From positions 806,001 to 870,000 of the forward strand of contig NZ_CP014608.1 of the NCBI RefSeq assembly GCF_001586165.1: a stretch of 64,000 bases of DNA. The letters run 5' to 3'. Under the pieces are notes generated by a model, which saw only the letters and a program-made list of their open reading frames with translations, did not search any database and was not told the origin of the DNA. Origin of the DNA: Obesumbacterium proteus. Its GTDB lineage: Bacteria > Pseudomonadota > Gammaproteobacteria > Enterobacterales > Enterobacteriaceae. Of the stretch, positions 54,371 to 62,442 are shown piece by piece. Position 1 is the stretch's first letter, and the number at the start of each line of letters is the position of its first letter. The translations under genes were made by a program, and so were the position numbers.

Positions 54371-55276
54371 ATGTCTAACGTTACAACAACGTCCCCAGCA
54401 ATGAGCGCGCCTAAACCCATGACGCCGTTTCAGGAGTTTTGGCACTACTTCAAGCGCAACAAAGGCGCGGTAGTGGGGCTGGTTTATATCATTATCGTGT
54501 TAGTTCTCGCGATCGGCGCCAACGTATTGGCTCCGCATCTTCCCGCAGAGCAGTTTCGTGATGCGCTGCTTAAACCTCCCGTTTGGCAAGACGGCGGCAG
54601 TTGGAAGTTTATTCTCGGTACCGATGATGTCGGTCGTGACGTGCTATCGCGCCTGATTTATGGTGCGCGCCTGTCGCTGTTGGTTGGCTGTTTAGTGGTG
54701 GTCTTGTCGCTGATCCTCGGCGTGGTATTTGGCCTGCTGGCGGGTTACTTCGGCGGCGTGGTTGATGCCGTCATTATGCGTATCGTCGATATTATGCTGG
54801 CGCTGCCAAGCCTGCTGTTGGCTTTGGTGCTGGTGGCTATCTTCGGCCCTTCAATCGTTAACGCTTCGCTGGCGTTGACGTTTGTTGCCTTGCCACATTA
54901 TGTCCGTTTGACGCGTGCGGCGGTGCTGGTGGAAGTTAACCGCGACTACGTCACCGCGTCTCGCGTGGCGGGGGCCGGTGCCATGCGCCAAATGTTTATC
55001 AATATTCTGCCTAACTGTTTAGCGCCTTTGATCGTGCAGGCGTCGTTAGGTTTTTCGAATGCCATCCTCGACATGGCGGCGCTGGGTTTCCTCGGTATGG
55101 GCGCACAGCCGCCAACGCCTGAGTGGGGAACTATGCTGTCGGACGTGTTGCAGTTTGCGCAAAGTGCGTGGTGGGTTGTGACCTTCCCCGGCCTTGCGAT
55201 CCTGCTAACGGTATTGGCATTTAACCTGATGGGCGATGGGTTGCGCGATGCGCTAGACCCGCGCTTGAAACAGTAA
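54371..55276 (+). CDS. dppC: Dipeptide ABC transporter permease DppC
   Basis: 301 residues (E. coli: 300). FKRNKGAVVGLVYIIIV forms the first helix. The loop LGTDDVGRDVLSRLIYGAR and the EAA region ASRVAGAGAMRQMFINILPN are typical of DppC/OppC. It ends 68 bp before dppD. Confidence 0.95.
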   Translation: MSNVTTTSPAMSAPKPMTPFQEFWHYFKRNKGAVVGLVYIIIVLVLAIGANVLAPHLPAEQFRDALLKPPVWQDGGSWKFILGTDDVGRDVLSRLIYGARLSLLVGCLVVVLSLILGVVFGLLAGYFGGVVDAVIMRIVDIMLALPSLLLALVLVAIFGPSIVNASLALTFVALPHYVRLTRAAVLVEVNRDYVTASRVAGAGAMRQMFINILPNCLAPLIVQASLGFSNAILDMAALGFLGMGAQPPTPEWGTMLSDVLQFAQSAWWVVTFPGLAILLTVLAFNLMGDGLRDALDPRLKQ

Positions 55277-55344
55277 AAGTCTACTGACACCGCCTAGGTG
55301 AACTGGGCAACGGAACATAGGTAGATTTTTGGGAGCAGAATATT

Positions 55345-56325
55345 ATGGCTTTATTAGAAGTTAACGAGCTATCAGTTCACTTCGGTGAAAAAGATGCGCC
55401 GTTTCGCGCCGTAGATCGTATTAGCTATAGCGTCAATCAGGGTGAAGTAATTGGTATCGTTGGAGAATCTGGCTCTGGTAAGTCGGTGAGTTCACTGGCG
55501 ATTATGGGGCTCATTGATTTTCCCGGCCGCGTGATGGCAAACGGACTGAGCTTTAACAATATCGATTTACAGAAAATCTCAGAGAAAGAGCGGCGTCAAA
55601 TCGTGGGGGCGGAAGTCGCCATGATTTTTCAGGATCCCATGACCAGTCTGAATCCATGTTACACCGTGGGCTTCCAGATTATGGAAGCGCTCAAGGTGCA
55701 TCAGGGCGGCAATAAAAGCACGCGCCGTCAGCGCGCTATTGACCTGTTAACGCTGGTGGGGATCCCCGATCCGGGCTCGCGTTTGGATGTGTATCCGCAC
55801 CAGTTGTCCGGCGGGATGAGCCAGCGTGTGATGATTGCGATGGCGATTGCCTGTCGGCCAAAACTGTTGATTGCCGATGAACCGACCACGGCGCTAGACG
55901 TCACCATTCAAGCGCAAATTATTGAGTTGCTGCTGGATCTTCAGCAGAAAGAGAACATGGCGCTGGTGCTGATCACGCACGACTTAGCGCTGGTAGCCGA
56001 AGCCGCGCATAAAATCATCGTGATGTACGCCGGTCAGGTGGTTGAAGCCGGAACGGCGCAGGAAATATTCCGCACGCCACGCCATCCGTATACGCAGGCT
56101 CTACTGCGGGCATTGCCCGAGTTTGCCGCCGATAAAGCGCGCTTAGCATCGCTGCCGGGCGTTGTTCCAGGTAAATACGATCGCCCTAACGGCTGCTTGC
56201 TTAATCCGCGCTGCCCGTATGCGACGGACTTGTGCCGTGAGGTAGAACCGGAACTTAAGGAACTCAACGGACGTAAGGCGAAATGCCATACGCCGCTCGA
56301 TGATGCGGGGAGGCCAACGCTATGA
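55345..56325 (+). CDS. dppD: Dipeptide ABC transporter ATPase DppD
   Basis: 326 residues. Walker A GESGSGKS (about 39-46), signature LSGGMSQRV, Walker B LLIADEPTTALD and a His switch in THDLALVAEAA are complete. The C-terminal NPRCPYATDLC cysteines belong to the iron-sulfur-type motif of oligopeptide transporter ATPases. Its last four bases overlap dppF as ATGA, so the two ATPases are made in step. Confidence 0.95.
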   Translation: MALLEVNELSVHFGEKDAPFRAVDRISYSVNQGEVIGIVGESGSGKSVSSLAIMGLIDFPGRVMANGLSFNNIDLQKISEKERRQIVGAEVAMIFQDPMTSLNPCYTVGFQIMEALKVHQGGNKSTRRQRAIDLLTLVGIPDPGSRLDVYPHQLSGGMSQRVMIAMAIACRPKLLIADEPTTALDVTIQAQIIELLLDLQQKENMALVLITHDLALVAEAAHKIIVMYAGQVVEAGTAQEIFRTPRHPYTQALLRALPEFAADKARLASLPGVVPGKYDRPNGCLLNPRCPYATDLCREVEPELKELNGRKAKCHTPLDDAGRPTL

Positions 56326-57329
56326 GTCAGGCAATATTGAATAAACAGGCACCGCTGCTTCAGGCCATTGATCTGAAAAAACACTATCCGGTGAAGAAGG
56401 GGATGTTTGGCGCTGAACGCTTGGTAAAAGCGTTAGACGGCGTTTCTTTCACGCTGGAAAAAGGTAAAACGCTGGCGGTAGTGGGCGAGTCGGGCTGTGG
56501 GAAATCCACGCTGGGGCGTTTGCTTACCATGATTGAGATTCCTACCGGCGGCGAGCTGTATTACCAAGGGCAGGACTTATTAAAACCAGACGCCACGGCG
56601 GAAAAGCTACGTCGCCAGAAAATCCAGATCGTGTTTCAGAACCCGTATGCTTCGCTGAATCCGCGCAAGAAAGTTGGCGCAATTCTTGAGGAGCCGCTCA
56701 CCATCAATACCAAGCTTAGCGCCGCTGAACGGCGTGAAAAAGCGTTGGCGATGATGGCGAAAGTGGGGTTGAAAACTGAGCATTACGATCGCTACCCGCA
56801 TATGTTTTCCGGTGGTCAGCGCCAACGTATTGCCATTGCGCGTGGGTTGATGCTAAACCCAGACGTTGTGATTGCGGATGAGCCGGTGTCTGCGCTGGAT
56901 GTATCGGTGCGGGCACAGGTTCTGAACCTGATGATGGATTTGCAGCAGGAGATGGGGCTGTCTTATGTATTCATCTCTCACGATCTCTCCGTGGTTGAGC
57001 ATATTGCGGATGAGGTCATCGTGATGTATCTGGGGCGCTGTGTGGAGAAAGGGCCGAAGGAAGCGGTGTTCAATAATCCGCGTCACCCGTATACCCAAGC
57101 GTTGCTGTCGGCAACACCTCGGCTCAACCCTGATATGCGCCGTGAACGTATAAAATTGACCGGTGAGTTACCGAGTCCGTTGAATCCGCCTCCAGGATGT
57201 GCGTTTAACGCTCGCTGTAGTCGTGCGTTTGGCACCTGCAAACAGCTGCAACCACAGCTCAGGCAGTATGGCGATCAGCTTATTGCCTGTTTTGCCGTCG
57301 ATCAGGATGAGGCCGCACAGAGCGCTTAA
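56322..57329 (+). CDS. dppF: Dipeptide ABC transporter ATPase DppF
   Basis: 335 residues. Walker A GESGCGKS, signature FSGGQRQRIAIAR, Walker B VVIADEPVSALD, His switch SHDLSVVEHIAD and the C-terminal cysteine stretch ARCSRAFGTC are all present. It pairs with DppD to drive uptake. It is the last gene of the operon. Confidence 0.95.
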   Translation: MSQAILNKQAPLLQAIDLKKHYPVKKGMFGAERLVKALDGVSFTLEKGKTLAVVGESGCGKSTLGRLLTMIEIPTGGELYYQGQDLLKPDATAEKLRRQKIQIVFQNPYASLNPRKKVGAILEEPLTINTKLSAAERREKALAMMAKVGLKTEHYDRYPHMFSGGQRQRIAIARGLMLNPDVVIADEPVSALDVSVRAQVLNLMMDLQQEMGLSYVFISHDLSVVEHIADEVIVMYLGRCVEKGPKEAVFNNPRHPYTQALLSATPRLNPDMRRERIKLTGELPSPLNPPPGCAFNARCSRAFGTCKQLQPQLRQYGDQLIACFAVDQDEAAQSA

Positions 57330-57358
57330 AGCGGATTATCCATATAAATACTTATTTG

Positions 57359-57384
57359 AAGAGCCTCATACAGGCTCTTTTTTA
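57359..57384 (+). terminator. Terminator after dppF
   Basis: AAGAGCCT, loop CATAC, AGGCTCTTTTTT, about 30 bp after the dppF stop. Confidence 0.88.
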
Positions 57385-57720
57385 TGTGTACAAGATAGGC
57401 TTACTTTTTATGTGTAAATCTGCACACGAAGTGACTATTAGCATGCAAAAAAAAGAGAAATCAGATGTATTAGACTGCTGGTGCTATGACAGGCTTTTTC
57501 TTTGTTAGAAAAATCCTAACGGATGTTAATAGTATCAATCTTAATTGTCGGTTGCCGTTATTCTAAGGATACGTGTATTTGCAGATATATATTGTTGGGT
57601 TAATGGTGCATTAAAATATCCATATTAAAATAACGTCTACTCGTGGAAGATATATTTCCTGTATATGTAAACATATATTGGCGTAATGTGAAAATATGTT
57701 TTTATAGTGATCTAAGTAAG
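57385..57720. other. 336-bp AT-rich stretch between two terminators
   Basis: Lies between converging dppF and bcsG and is bounded by a terminator on each side. No gene or further structure that I can support. Confidence 0.5.
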
Positions 57721-57749
57721 AAAAAGGCTCCCATTTGGGAGCCTTTTTA
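57721..57749 (-). terminator. Terminator after bcsG
   Basis: AAAAAGGCTCCC, loop ATTT, GGGAGCCTTTTT: symmetric, so usable in both directions. About 20 bp from the bcsG stop. Confidence 0.9.
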
Positions 57750-57768
57750 AACGTTTGACGATAGCGTG

Positions 57769-59433
57769 TTATTGCGGATAAGGAACCCAATCACCACCGT
57801 TAAGGCGAATATAAGGCTTGCCCTGATACTGAATAACGATGGCGTTATCGTTCTCTGAAACCGGTGCGGTTTGTGGCAGCCCTTTCAATAGATCCTGCCA
57901 ATTCACGCTTGCTTCGGTGAAGATTTTACCGTCCACGGAGCGAGCGACCAGTTCTGAAAGTGCCAGATAGCTGCTTGGCTGATCGATAACGATTTCAGCC
58001 GGTCGCGGTGCTTTCATGCCGATAAACTTGATACCAACGGGAACGTCAGTGATGCTTGGGCTTGGTATATCACGCAGCCCAGACATCTGCATTTTATCCC
58101 CAACCAGCGCCGCACCGTGCTCAGGCACCACAACAACCATGATTTTGCGGTTTGATTTCTCTAGCTGGGTAAGGAACGTATCCAACTGATCAAACAGCTT
58201 CTGAGCGCGAGGCTTATAATCGGCAACTTTACTGCTGCCAACCATTCGGTTGCCATCGTGCAGCGGAATCAGGTTAAAGAAGGTTGCAGTACGCGCATCC
58301 CCTGATTTTTCAACCGTTTGTTCCCAGCGTTGCAGCACTTCAAGATCGTTAAAGATTGGCTCGCCATCAAAGGAAGTCAGCTCATTTGAAATACCTGCCT
58401 GAGACTCTAGCGGTGGCTGCAAATCAGCATATTTCCGTAGATCATCCAGATAGTTACCAAACTTGCCGCTATGGTCCATGATCAGGTTCTGACCGAAGCC
58501 TAGCTTAGCTAAATTATCCATCAGATAGCACTGCTGACCTGCGACAGAATAGAGCTCTTTATGCGACGGCTGCCCACAGCTGGCGCGTAACAAGCGGATA
58601 GAAGCCGGGCCACTGTAGGCGGTGGCTGAGTTGAAGTCTTTAAACAGAATATCGAAGTGTTTCCACAGCGGATGATCCTGTAAGCCAATGGAATCAACGT
58701 CAGACCATGCTAAAGAACAAATGTTGATAATCAGTAAATCAAAGGGTTGTGCATCAGTCGGCAGCGCTGCAGGGAACTGAGTTTGGCGCTGTTTTTCACT
58801 GGCATAGAACGCATCGAGGTAAGCCGACAAGTTCTTACTATCCGGTGGCGCCGTTTGTGCTGGCAGGTCGCCGGTTGCGGCTGGCGTAGAGCCTACGTTG
58901 GCGCTGGCCGTTGGTGTCGTCGCCGTATTATTACTTGCAATATCAGGGGTTAGCGAGATAGCAGGGCCGGCAATTTGCAACACATTCAGCCAAACGAGCG
59001 CACCCACCACGAAGACCGTTATGCGGATCCACTGTGAGATAAATAGGTAGCCGACCAGCATCACGAAGCCTGCGCCGATCATCTTCCAGTTGATAAAGCG
59101 GTTTATCAAATCCAGCATGTATGACGCTGAGAAGCCCGCCAACTGCGAGCCTTGACTCATAATACTGTTGATCCCCGGTAACCAGGTGTCGTGATAGAAC
59201 AGACCAATACCGATAGGGATCGCAATCCAGTTACGCCAGCGATGCAAACGAGCATTTGGCAACGGGAAAAGCAAAAATGCGAGGAAAATCAGGTTAGAAA
59301 GCGCATCAAAATTGAGATAGCCAAACCACAACAGGGCGAATTTAAGCAGGAAATAGAAATTCCAACCGCCTAGCCCACGCCAGTAGTGCCACAGATCCGC
59401 TATGTTGTTCTTGGTATTACTATTCTTGGTCAT
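57769..59433 (-). CDS. bcsG: Cellulose phosphoethanolamine transferase BcsG
   Basis: 554 residues: about four to five membrane helices (to about 158), a Thr/Ala/Pro-rich linker (about 165-200), then a periplasmic alkaline-phosphatase-like domain. The zinc and active-site residues lie at Cys239 (IINICSLAWSD), Ser274 (YSGPASIRLLRASC) and Glu/His in VVVPEHGAAL, as in E. coli BcsG (Cys243, Ser278). It decorates cellulose with phosphoethanolamine. Its start overlaps the end of bcsF by 14 bp. Confidence 0.95.
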   Translation of the reverse strand: MTKNSNTKNNIADLWHYWRGLGGWNFYFLLKFALLWFGYLNFDALSNLIFLAFLLFPLPNARLHRWRNWIAIPIGIGLFYHDTWLPGINSIMSQGSQLAGFSASYMLDLINRFINWKMIGAGFVMLVGYLFISQWIRITVFVVGALVWLNVLQIAGPAISLTPDIASNNTATTPTASANVGSTPAATGDLPAQTAPPDSKNLSAYLDAFYASEKQRQTQFPAALPTDAQPFDLLIINICSLAWSDVDSIGLQDHPLWKHFDILFKDFNSATAYSGPASIRLLRASCGQPSHKELYSVAGQQCYLMDNLAKLGFGQNLIMDHSGKFGNYLDDLRKYADLQPPLESQAGISNELTSFDGEPIFNDLEVLQRWEQTVEKSGDARTATFFNLIPLHDGNRMVGSSKVADYKPRAQKLFDQLDTFLTQLEKSNRKIMVVVVPEHGAALVGDKMQMSGLRDIPSPSITDVPVGIKFIGMKAPRPAEIVIDQPSSYLALSELVARSVDGKIFTEASVNWQDLLKGLPQTAPVSENDNAIVIQYQGKPYIRLNGGDWVPYPQ

Positions 59434-59641
59434 TTTTACGGTCTACCGTGACTGAAGTGTTACGTTGCAAACGAGTATTACGCCGCAAGATCCCCTCGGA
59501 TTTTAAATAGCGCGGCGTGAATAAAACCTGACGTACCGACTGAAGCAACATCGGCAATTTTTTACGCAAATAGTAGCCTAATGGCAGCAAAATCACCGCA
59601 CACAGCACGATAAGTTGCAGTATATCCATACCGTTCATCAT
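59420..59641 (-). CDS. bcsF: Cellulose biosynthesis protein BcsF
   Basis: 73 residues (E. coli: 63): one membrane helix (DILQLIVLCAVILLPLGYYL, about 6-25) and a basic cytoplasmic tail with PRYLKSEGILRRNTR. In E. coli BcsF recruits BcsE to the membrane and supports BcsG. Two adjacent ATGs (59641, 59638) overlap the bcsE stop by four or one base. Confidence 0.92.
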   Translation of the reverse strand: MMNGMDILQLIVLCAVILLPLGYYLRKKLPMLLQSVRQVLFTPRYLKSEGILRRNTRLQRNTSVTVDRKNDQE

Positions 59642-61200
59642 TCAGCACGCTCCTGATGTAATGCTAGAGACAGGCTGATTGGCTGCGGTGAATGCCGAGT
59701 TGGGTGCTCTTCGGCCACCGGACTGTTTTTATTACTGACCAACGGCGCGAGCCGGTCGGAAAGATGCCAGTTTGATGGCTTATTAAGCTGCATCTGCTGC
59801 AGTTCCATGATGATCAGCTTGTCTTGATACCAGACCATGCGGTTGGAGAAAACTTCTTCGACCGGCAGTGGGAAGATATGTTTAAGTGCAACATCTAAGT
59901 CATTGATTCGGCATGATGAAAGGAACAGCGTTAGCCGGTTTTCATCAATGGTGACTAAGTCACCAAAGCGGCGTGCGCGGCATAGCGTGAGCGCTTGTTC
60001 GGCGCGAAGTCCGGGTACTGGGCGCAACGCCACCAGAATGCCTTTGCTGTCTTCTGGTAATAATGTGTTATTCATCAATGACATCAACGTTTCACAGAAA
60101 GGATTATAAGGAATATATCCTTTCAAATTCAGCGGACGCATTGCATCAATGAGCAAATTAATATCGGCAGGAACATGGCGTGGATAGGTTTGCCCTTGAA
60201 TCCCTTCTAACATGGTCAAACAGCGTGAAAGCGGTGCGTTATGCGGCACAATCAGGTTAGCACCACAGGCCAACAGCAAACGCTCATCGCTGAAACGTAA
60301 ACAAGGGGCGCTTTCACGCACAACGAGCTTAATAATCTTTCCGCGCTGGCGGCGCAAAGTATGAATTTTTCGCGCTAACGCATCGAGCTGATCGCTGTTC
60401 GACAGCTGAAACACCAGCGTCGAGGCTTGCGCCGCGTAAGCGGCATTAAACAGCGCCAGATTACTTTCAAACAGATGCCAATTTTCTGACAACGGTGGAG
60501 CGCCTTCCAGCACGCCTTTATGGGCGAGATAGAGCTGTTCATCGTTACGTGGCTGCGGTGCCTGAGAGGTATCTTCTTGCGCGCGCCAGCCTTGCTCATC
60601 AAAAGAAACGCTAACGTCTTGCTGAGCGGTTACGCCGTTTTGATTACACCAATACGCCACATCATAACGGTGTAGATCCTGTAGCCAACGCAGGCTGGCA
60701 AGACCGCACAAAGTACGGTGTTGAGATTGCAGCGTTGCTCTTTGATTATTCGCGCTTTTTCCGTAATCTAAAATCAATAGCGTACAGTTTTGTTGGCGCA
60801 GCCAGCGGGCCGTGTTTTTCATCCAGTCGGTCAGCTCATAAGGCTGCAACTGCTCCCAAATGCTGGAGGGGGTTAGCAGCACCAACAGACGATTTTTCGG
60901 GTTTAAACCACGCATCAAATCTTCAGTCAGCTGCAATAGCGCTTTTTTATTTTCGGGCAGCGAATAGATTGGAAGTTTGTCGGGGCCATGGGCGTAGTTG
61001 GCGCTGATGATGTCCTGAGGAGGATGATTAACGCTGATTAATGCCGCGCGTGTTTCAGCTGGCTGGCTAGAGATAACCTGCTGGCAAAAACTTTTGGCAT
61101 CAACTTCACGGTCTGCGCTTACCCAGTAGAGGCCGGGAGCCTGCATAATGAGAAGTTCATCCCATAATTGATGAACCCCAAGAGAAAACGATAGCGCCAT
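59638..61200 (-). CDS. bcsE: Cyclic-di-GMP-binding cellulose regulator BcsE
   Basis: 520 residues. The C-terminal GIL domain carries the c-di-GMP I-site motif RxGD as Arg411-Phe-Gly-Asp414 in CRARRFGDLVTIDE. The middle part resembles a degenerate P-loop/receiver pair. It boosts cellulose synthesis by binding c-di-GMP and assembling with BcsR, BcsQ and BcsF. First gene of bcsEFG, divergent from bcsRQA. Confidence 0.95.
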   Translation of the reverse strand: MALSFSLGVHQLWDELLIMQAPGLYWVSADREVDAKSFCQQVISSQPAETRAALISVNHPPQDIISANYAHGPDKLPIYSLPENKKALLQLTEDLMRGLNPKNRLLVLLTPSSIWEQLQPYELTDWMKNTARWLRQQNCTLLILDYGKSANNQRATLQSQHRTLCGLASLRWLQDLHRYDVAYWCNQNGVTAQQDVSVSFDEQGWRAQEDTSQAPQPRNDEQLYLAHKGVLEGAPPLSENWHLFESNLALFNAAYAAQASTLVFQLSNSDQLDALARKIHTLRRQRGKIIKLVVRESAPCLRFSDERLLLACGANLIVPHNAPLSRCLTMLEGIQGQTYPRHVPADINLLIDAMRPLNLKGYIPYNPFCETLMSLMNNTLLPEDSKGILVALRPVPGLRAEQALTLCRARRFGDLVTIDENRLTLFLSSCRINDLDVALKHIFPLPVEEVFSNRMVWYQDKLIIMELQQMQLNKPSNWHLSDRLAPLVSNKNSPVAEEHPTRHSPQPISLSLALHQERAE

Positions 61201-61489
61201 AAGAGTTTAATTTCTCTGAATGTGGTTATGCCCAGTAAAACTGATTTTTTTATCTAATGGACAGATTTATCTTAGCCATATGAAATTCTTTTGCTTACTG
61301 TTTTACTACGACTTCATTTATTTGCAGGAGCATCAGTTTACTAGCGAAAAAGCATAAAGGAATGTAACATTATAAATAAATCACGACAAATTACTAAGAC
61401 CCTTATGTTCTCGCTATTATATTGTAGCAACAGCTTTTCTTTATCTAGCTATAATCATAAACCATAGCCGATTTTTCACGGATAGCAGA
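61201..61489. promoter_or_regulatory. Divergent bcsE/bcsR promoter region
   Basis: 289 AT-rich bp between the two transcription units of the cellulose locus. It must hold both promoters; no clear hexamer pair or operator can be picked out by eye. Confidence 0.5.
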
Positions 61490-61687
61490 ATGAATGATAA
61501 AAGAAATAATCCGACTGAGAATAGCCCAACATTTACTTTCCAAAATGATATTGCGGCCTTAAGCAAAGCATTTTCTATTCCAAAAATCGACTATGTTGAT
61601 ATCTCTAGACAAGAACATATGAATGAAGTGATCCGCCGCTGGCCTCTTTTGGCGGAGCTGATGCAATTTTCAGGGAGCGCTAAGTAA
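61490..61687 (+). CDS. bcsR: Cellulose biosynthesis protein BcsR
   Basis: 65 residues. The family-typical middle DIAALSKAFSIPKIDYVDIS and the C-terminal RRWPLLAELMQFSG are present. In E. coli BcsR forms a complex with BcsQ that is needed for secretion system assembly. The stop overlaps the bcsQ start by one base. Confidence 0.92.
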   Translation: MNDKRNNPTENSPTFTFQNDIAALSKAFSIPKIDYVDISRQEHMNEVIRRWPLLAELMQFSGSAK

Positions 61688-62442
61688 TGGCAATTATTGC
61701 TTTGCAGGGATTGCGGGGAGGTGTGGGAACCACATCTATCACCGCAGCGTTAGCGTGGGGATTGCAGCAGTTGGGTGAGTCAGTGCTGGTTATCGACGTT
61801 ACCCCAGCGAATTTGCTACGCATGCATTTTAATACTGATTTCACTCACACGAACGGTTGGGCGCGTGCTGAATTTGATGGCACAGCGTGGCAAGACGCGG
61901 CGCTGCGTTACACCGACCTGCTTGATTTCCTGCCTTTCGGGCAAATTAGTGCGGATGAGCACGCGCAATTTTTCACTAATATTCATCGCTGGACACAGTG
62001 GGCGCAAAACATTTCTGCATTGCGTGCCAGTGGTCGCTACAACTGGATTTTGCTGGATGTGCCAAACGGTATGCATCCGCTGACACAACATTTCACCTCC
62101 CTTGCCGATGGCGTTATTAACGTTATTGTTCCAGACACTAACTGCCACACGCGTTTACATCAGCAGTCGCTGCCGCAGGGAACCTTCCTGTTAGCTAATC
62201 AACTGCTCGCCACCAGTAAACTGCAAGAAGATATTTACCAGCTGTGGCTGCAAAGTTTACCTTCGCTGTTGCCCATGGTGATTCACCGTGACGAGTCGAT
62301 GGCAGAAGCGAGCGCCGCCAAGCAACCGGTTGGTGAGTATTATCCGCATTCTCTAGCGACTGAAGAAGTTATGACGCTTGCCAACTGGTGTTTGCTGCAT
62401 TTTGATGCCGATGGCAACGTAGCTGATGGGTCGGTGTTATGA
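61687..62442 (+). CDS. bcsQ: Cellulose biosynthesis ATPase BcsQ (ParA/MinD family)
   Basis: 251 residues. Its deviant Walker A is GLRGGVGTTSITAAL (about 8-22), and the later VHRDE-like stretch VIHRDESMAEASAAKQPVGEY is conserved in BcsQ. It binds ATP with BcsR, locates and stabilises the synthase complex. Full length and without the premature stop that inactivates bcsQ in some E. coli K-12 strains. Its end overlaps bcsA as ATGA. Confidence 0.94.
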   Translation: MAIIALQGLRGGVGTTSITAALAWGLQQLGESVLVIDVTPANLLRMHFNTDFTHTNGWARAEFDGTAWQDAALRYTDLLDFLPFGQISADEHAQFFTNIHRWTQWAQNISALRASGRYNWILLDVPNGMHPLTQHFTSLADGVINVIVPDTNCHTRLHQQSLPQGTFLLANQLLATSKLQEDIYQLWLQSLPSLLPMVIHRDESMAEASAAKQPVGEYYPHSLATEEVMTLANWCLLHFDADGNVADGSVL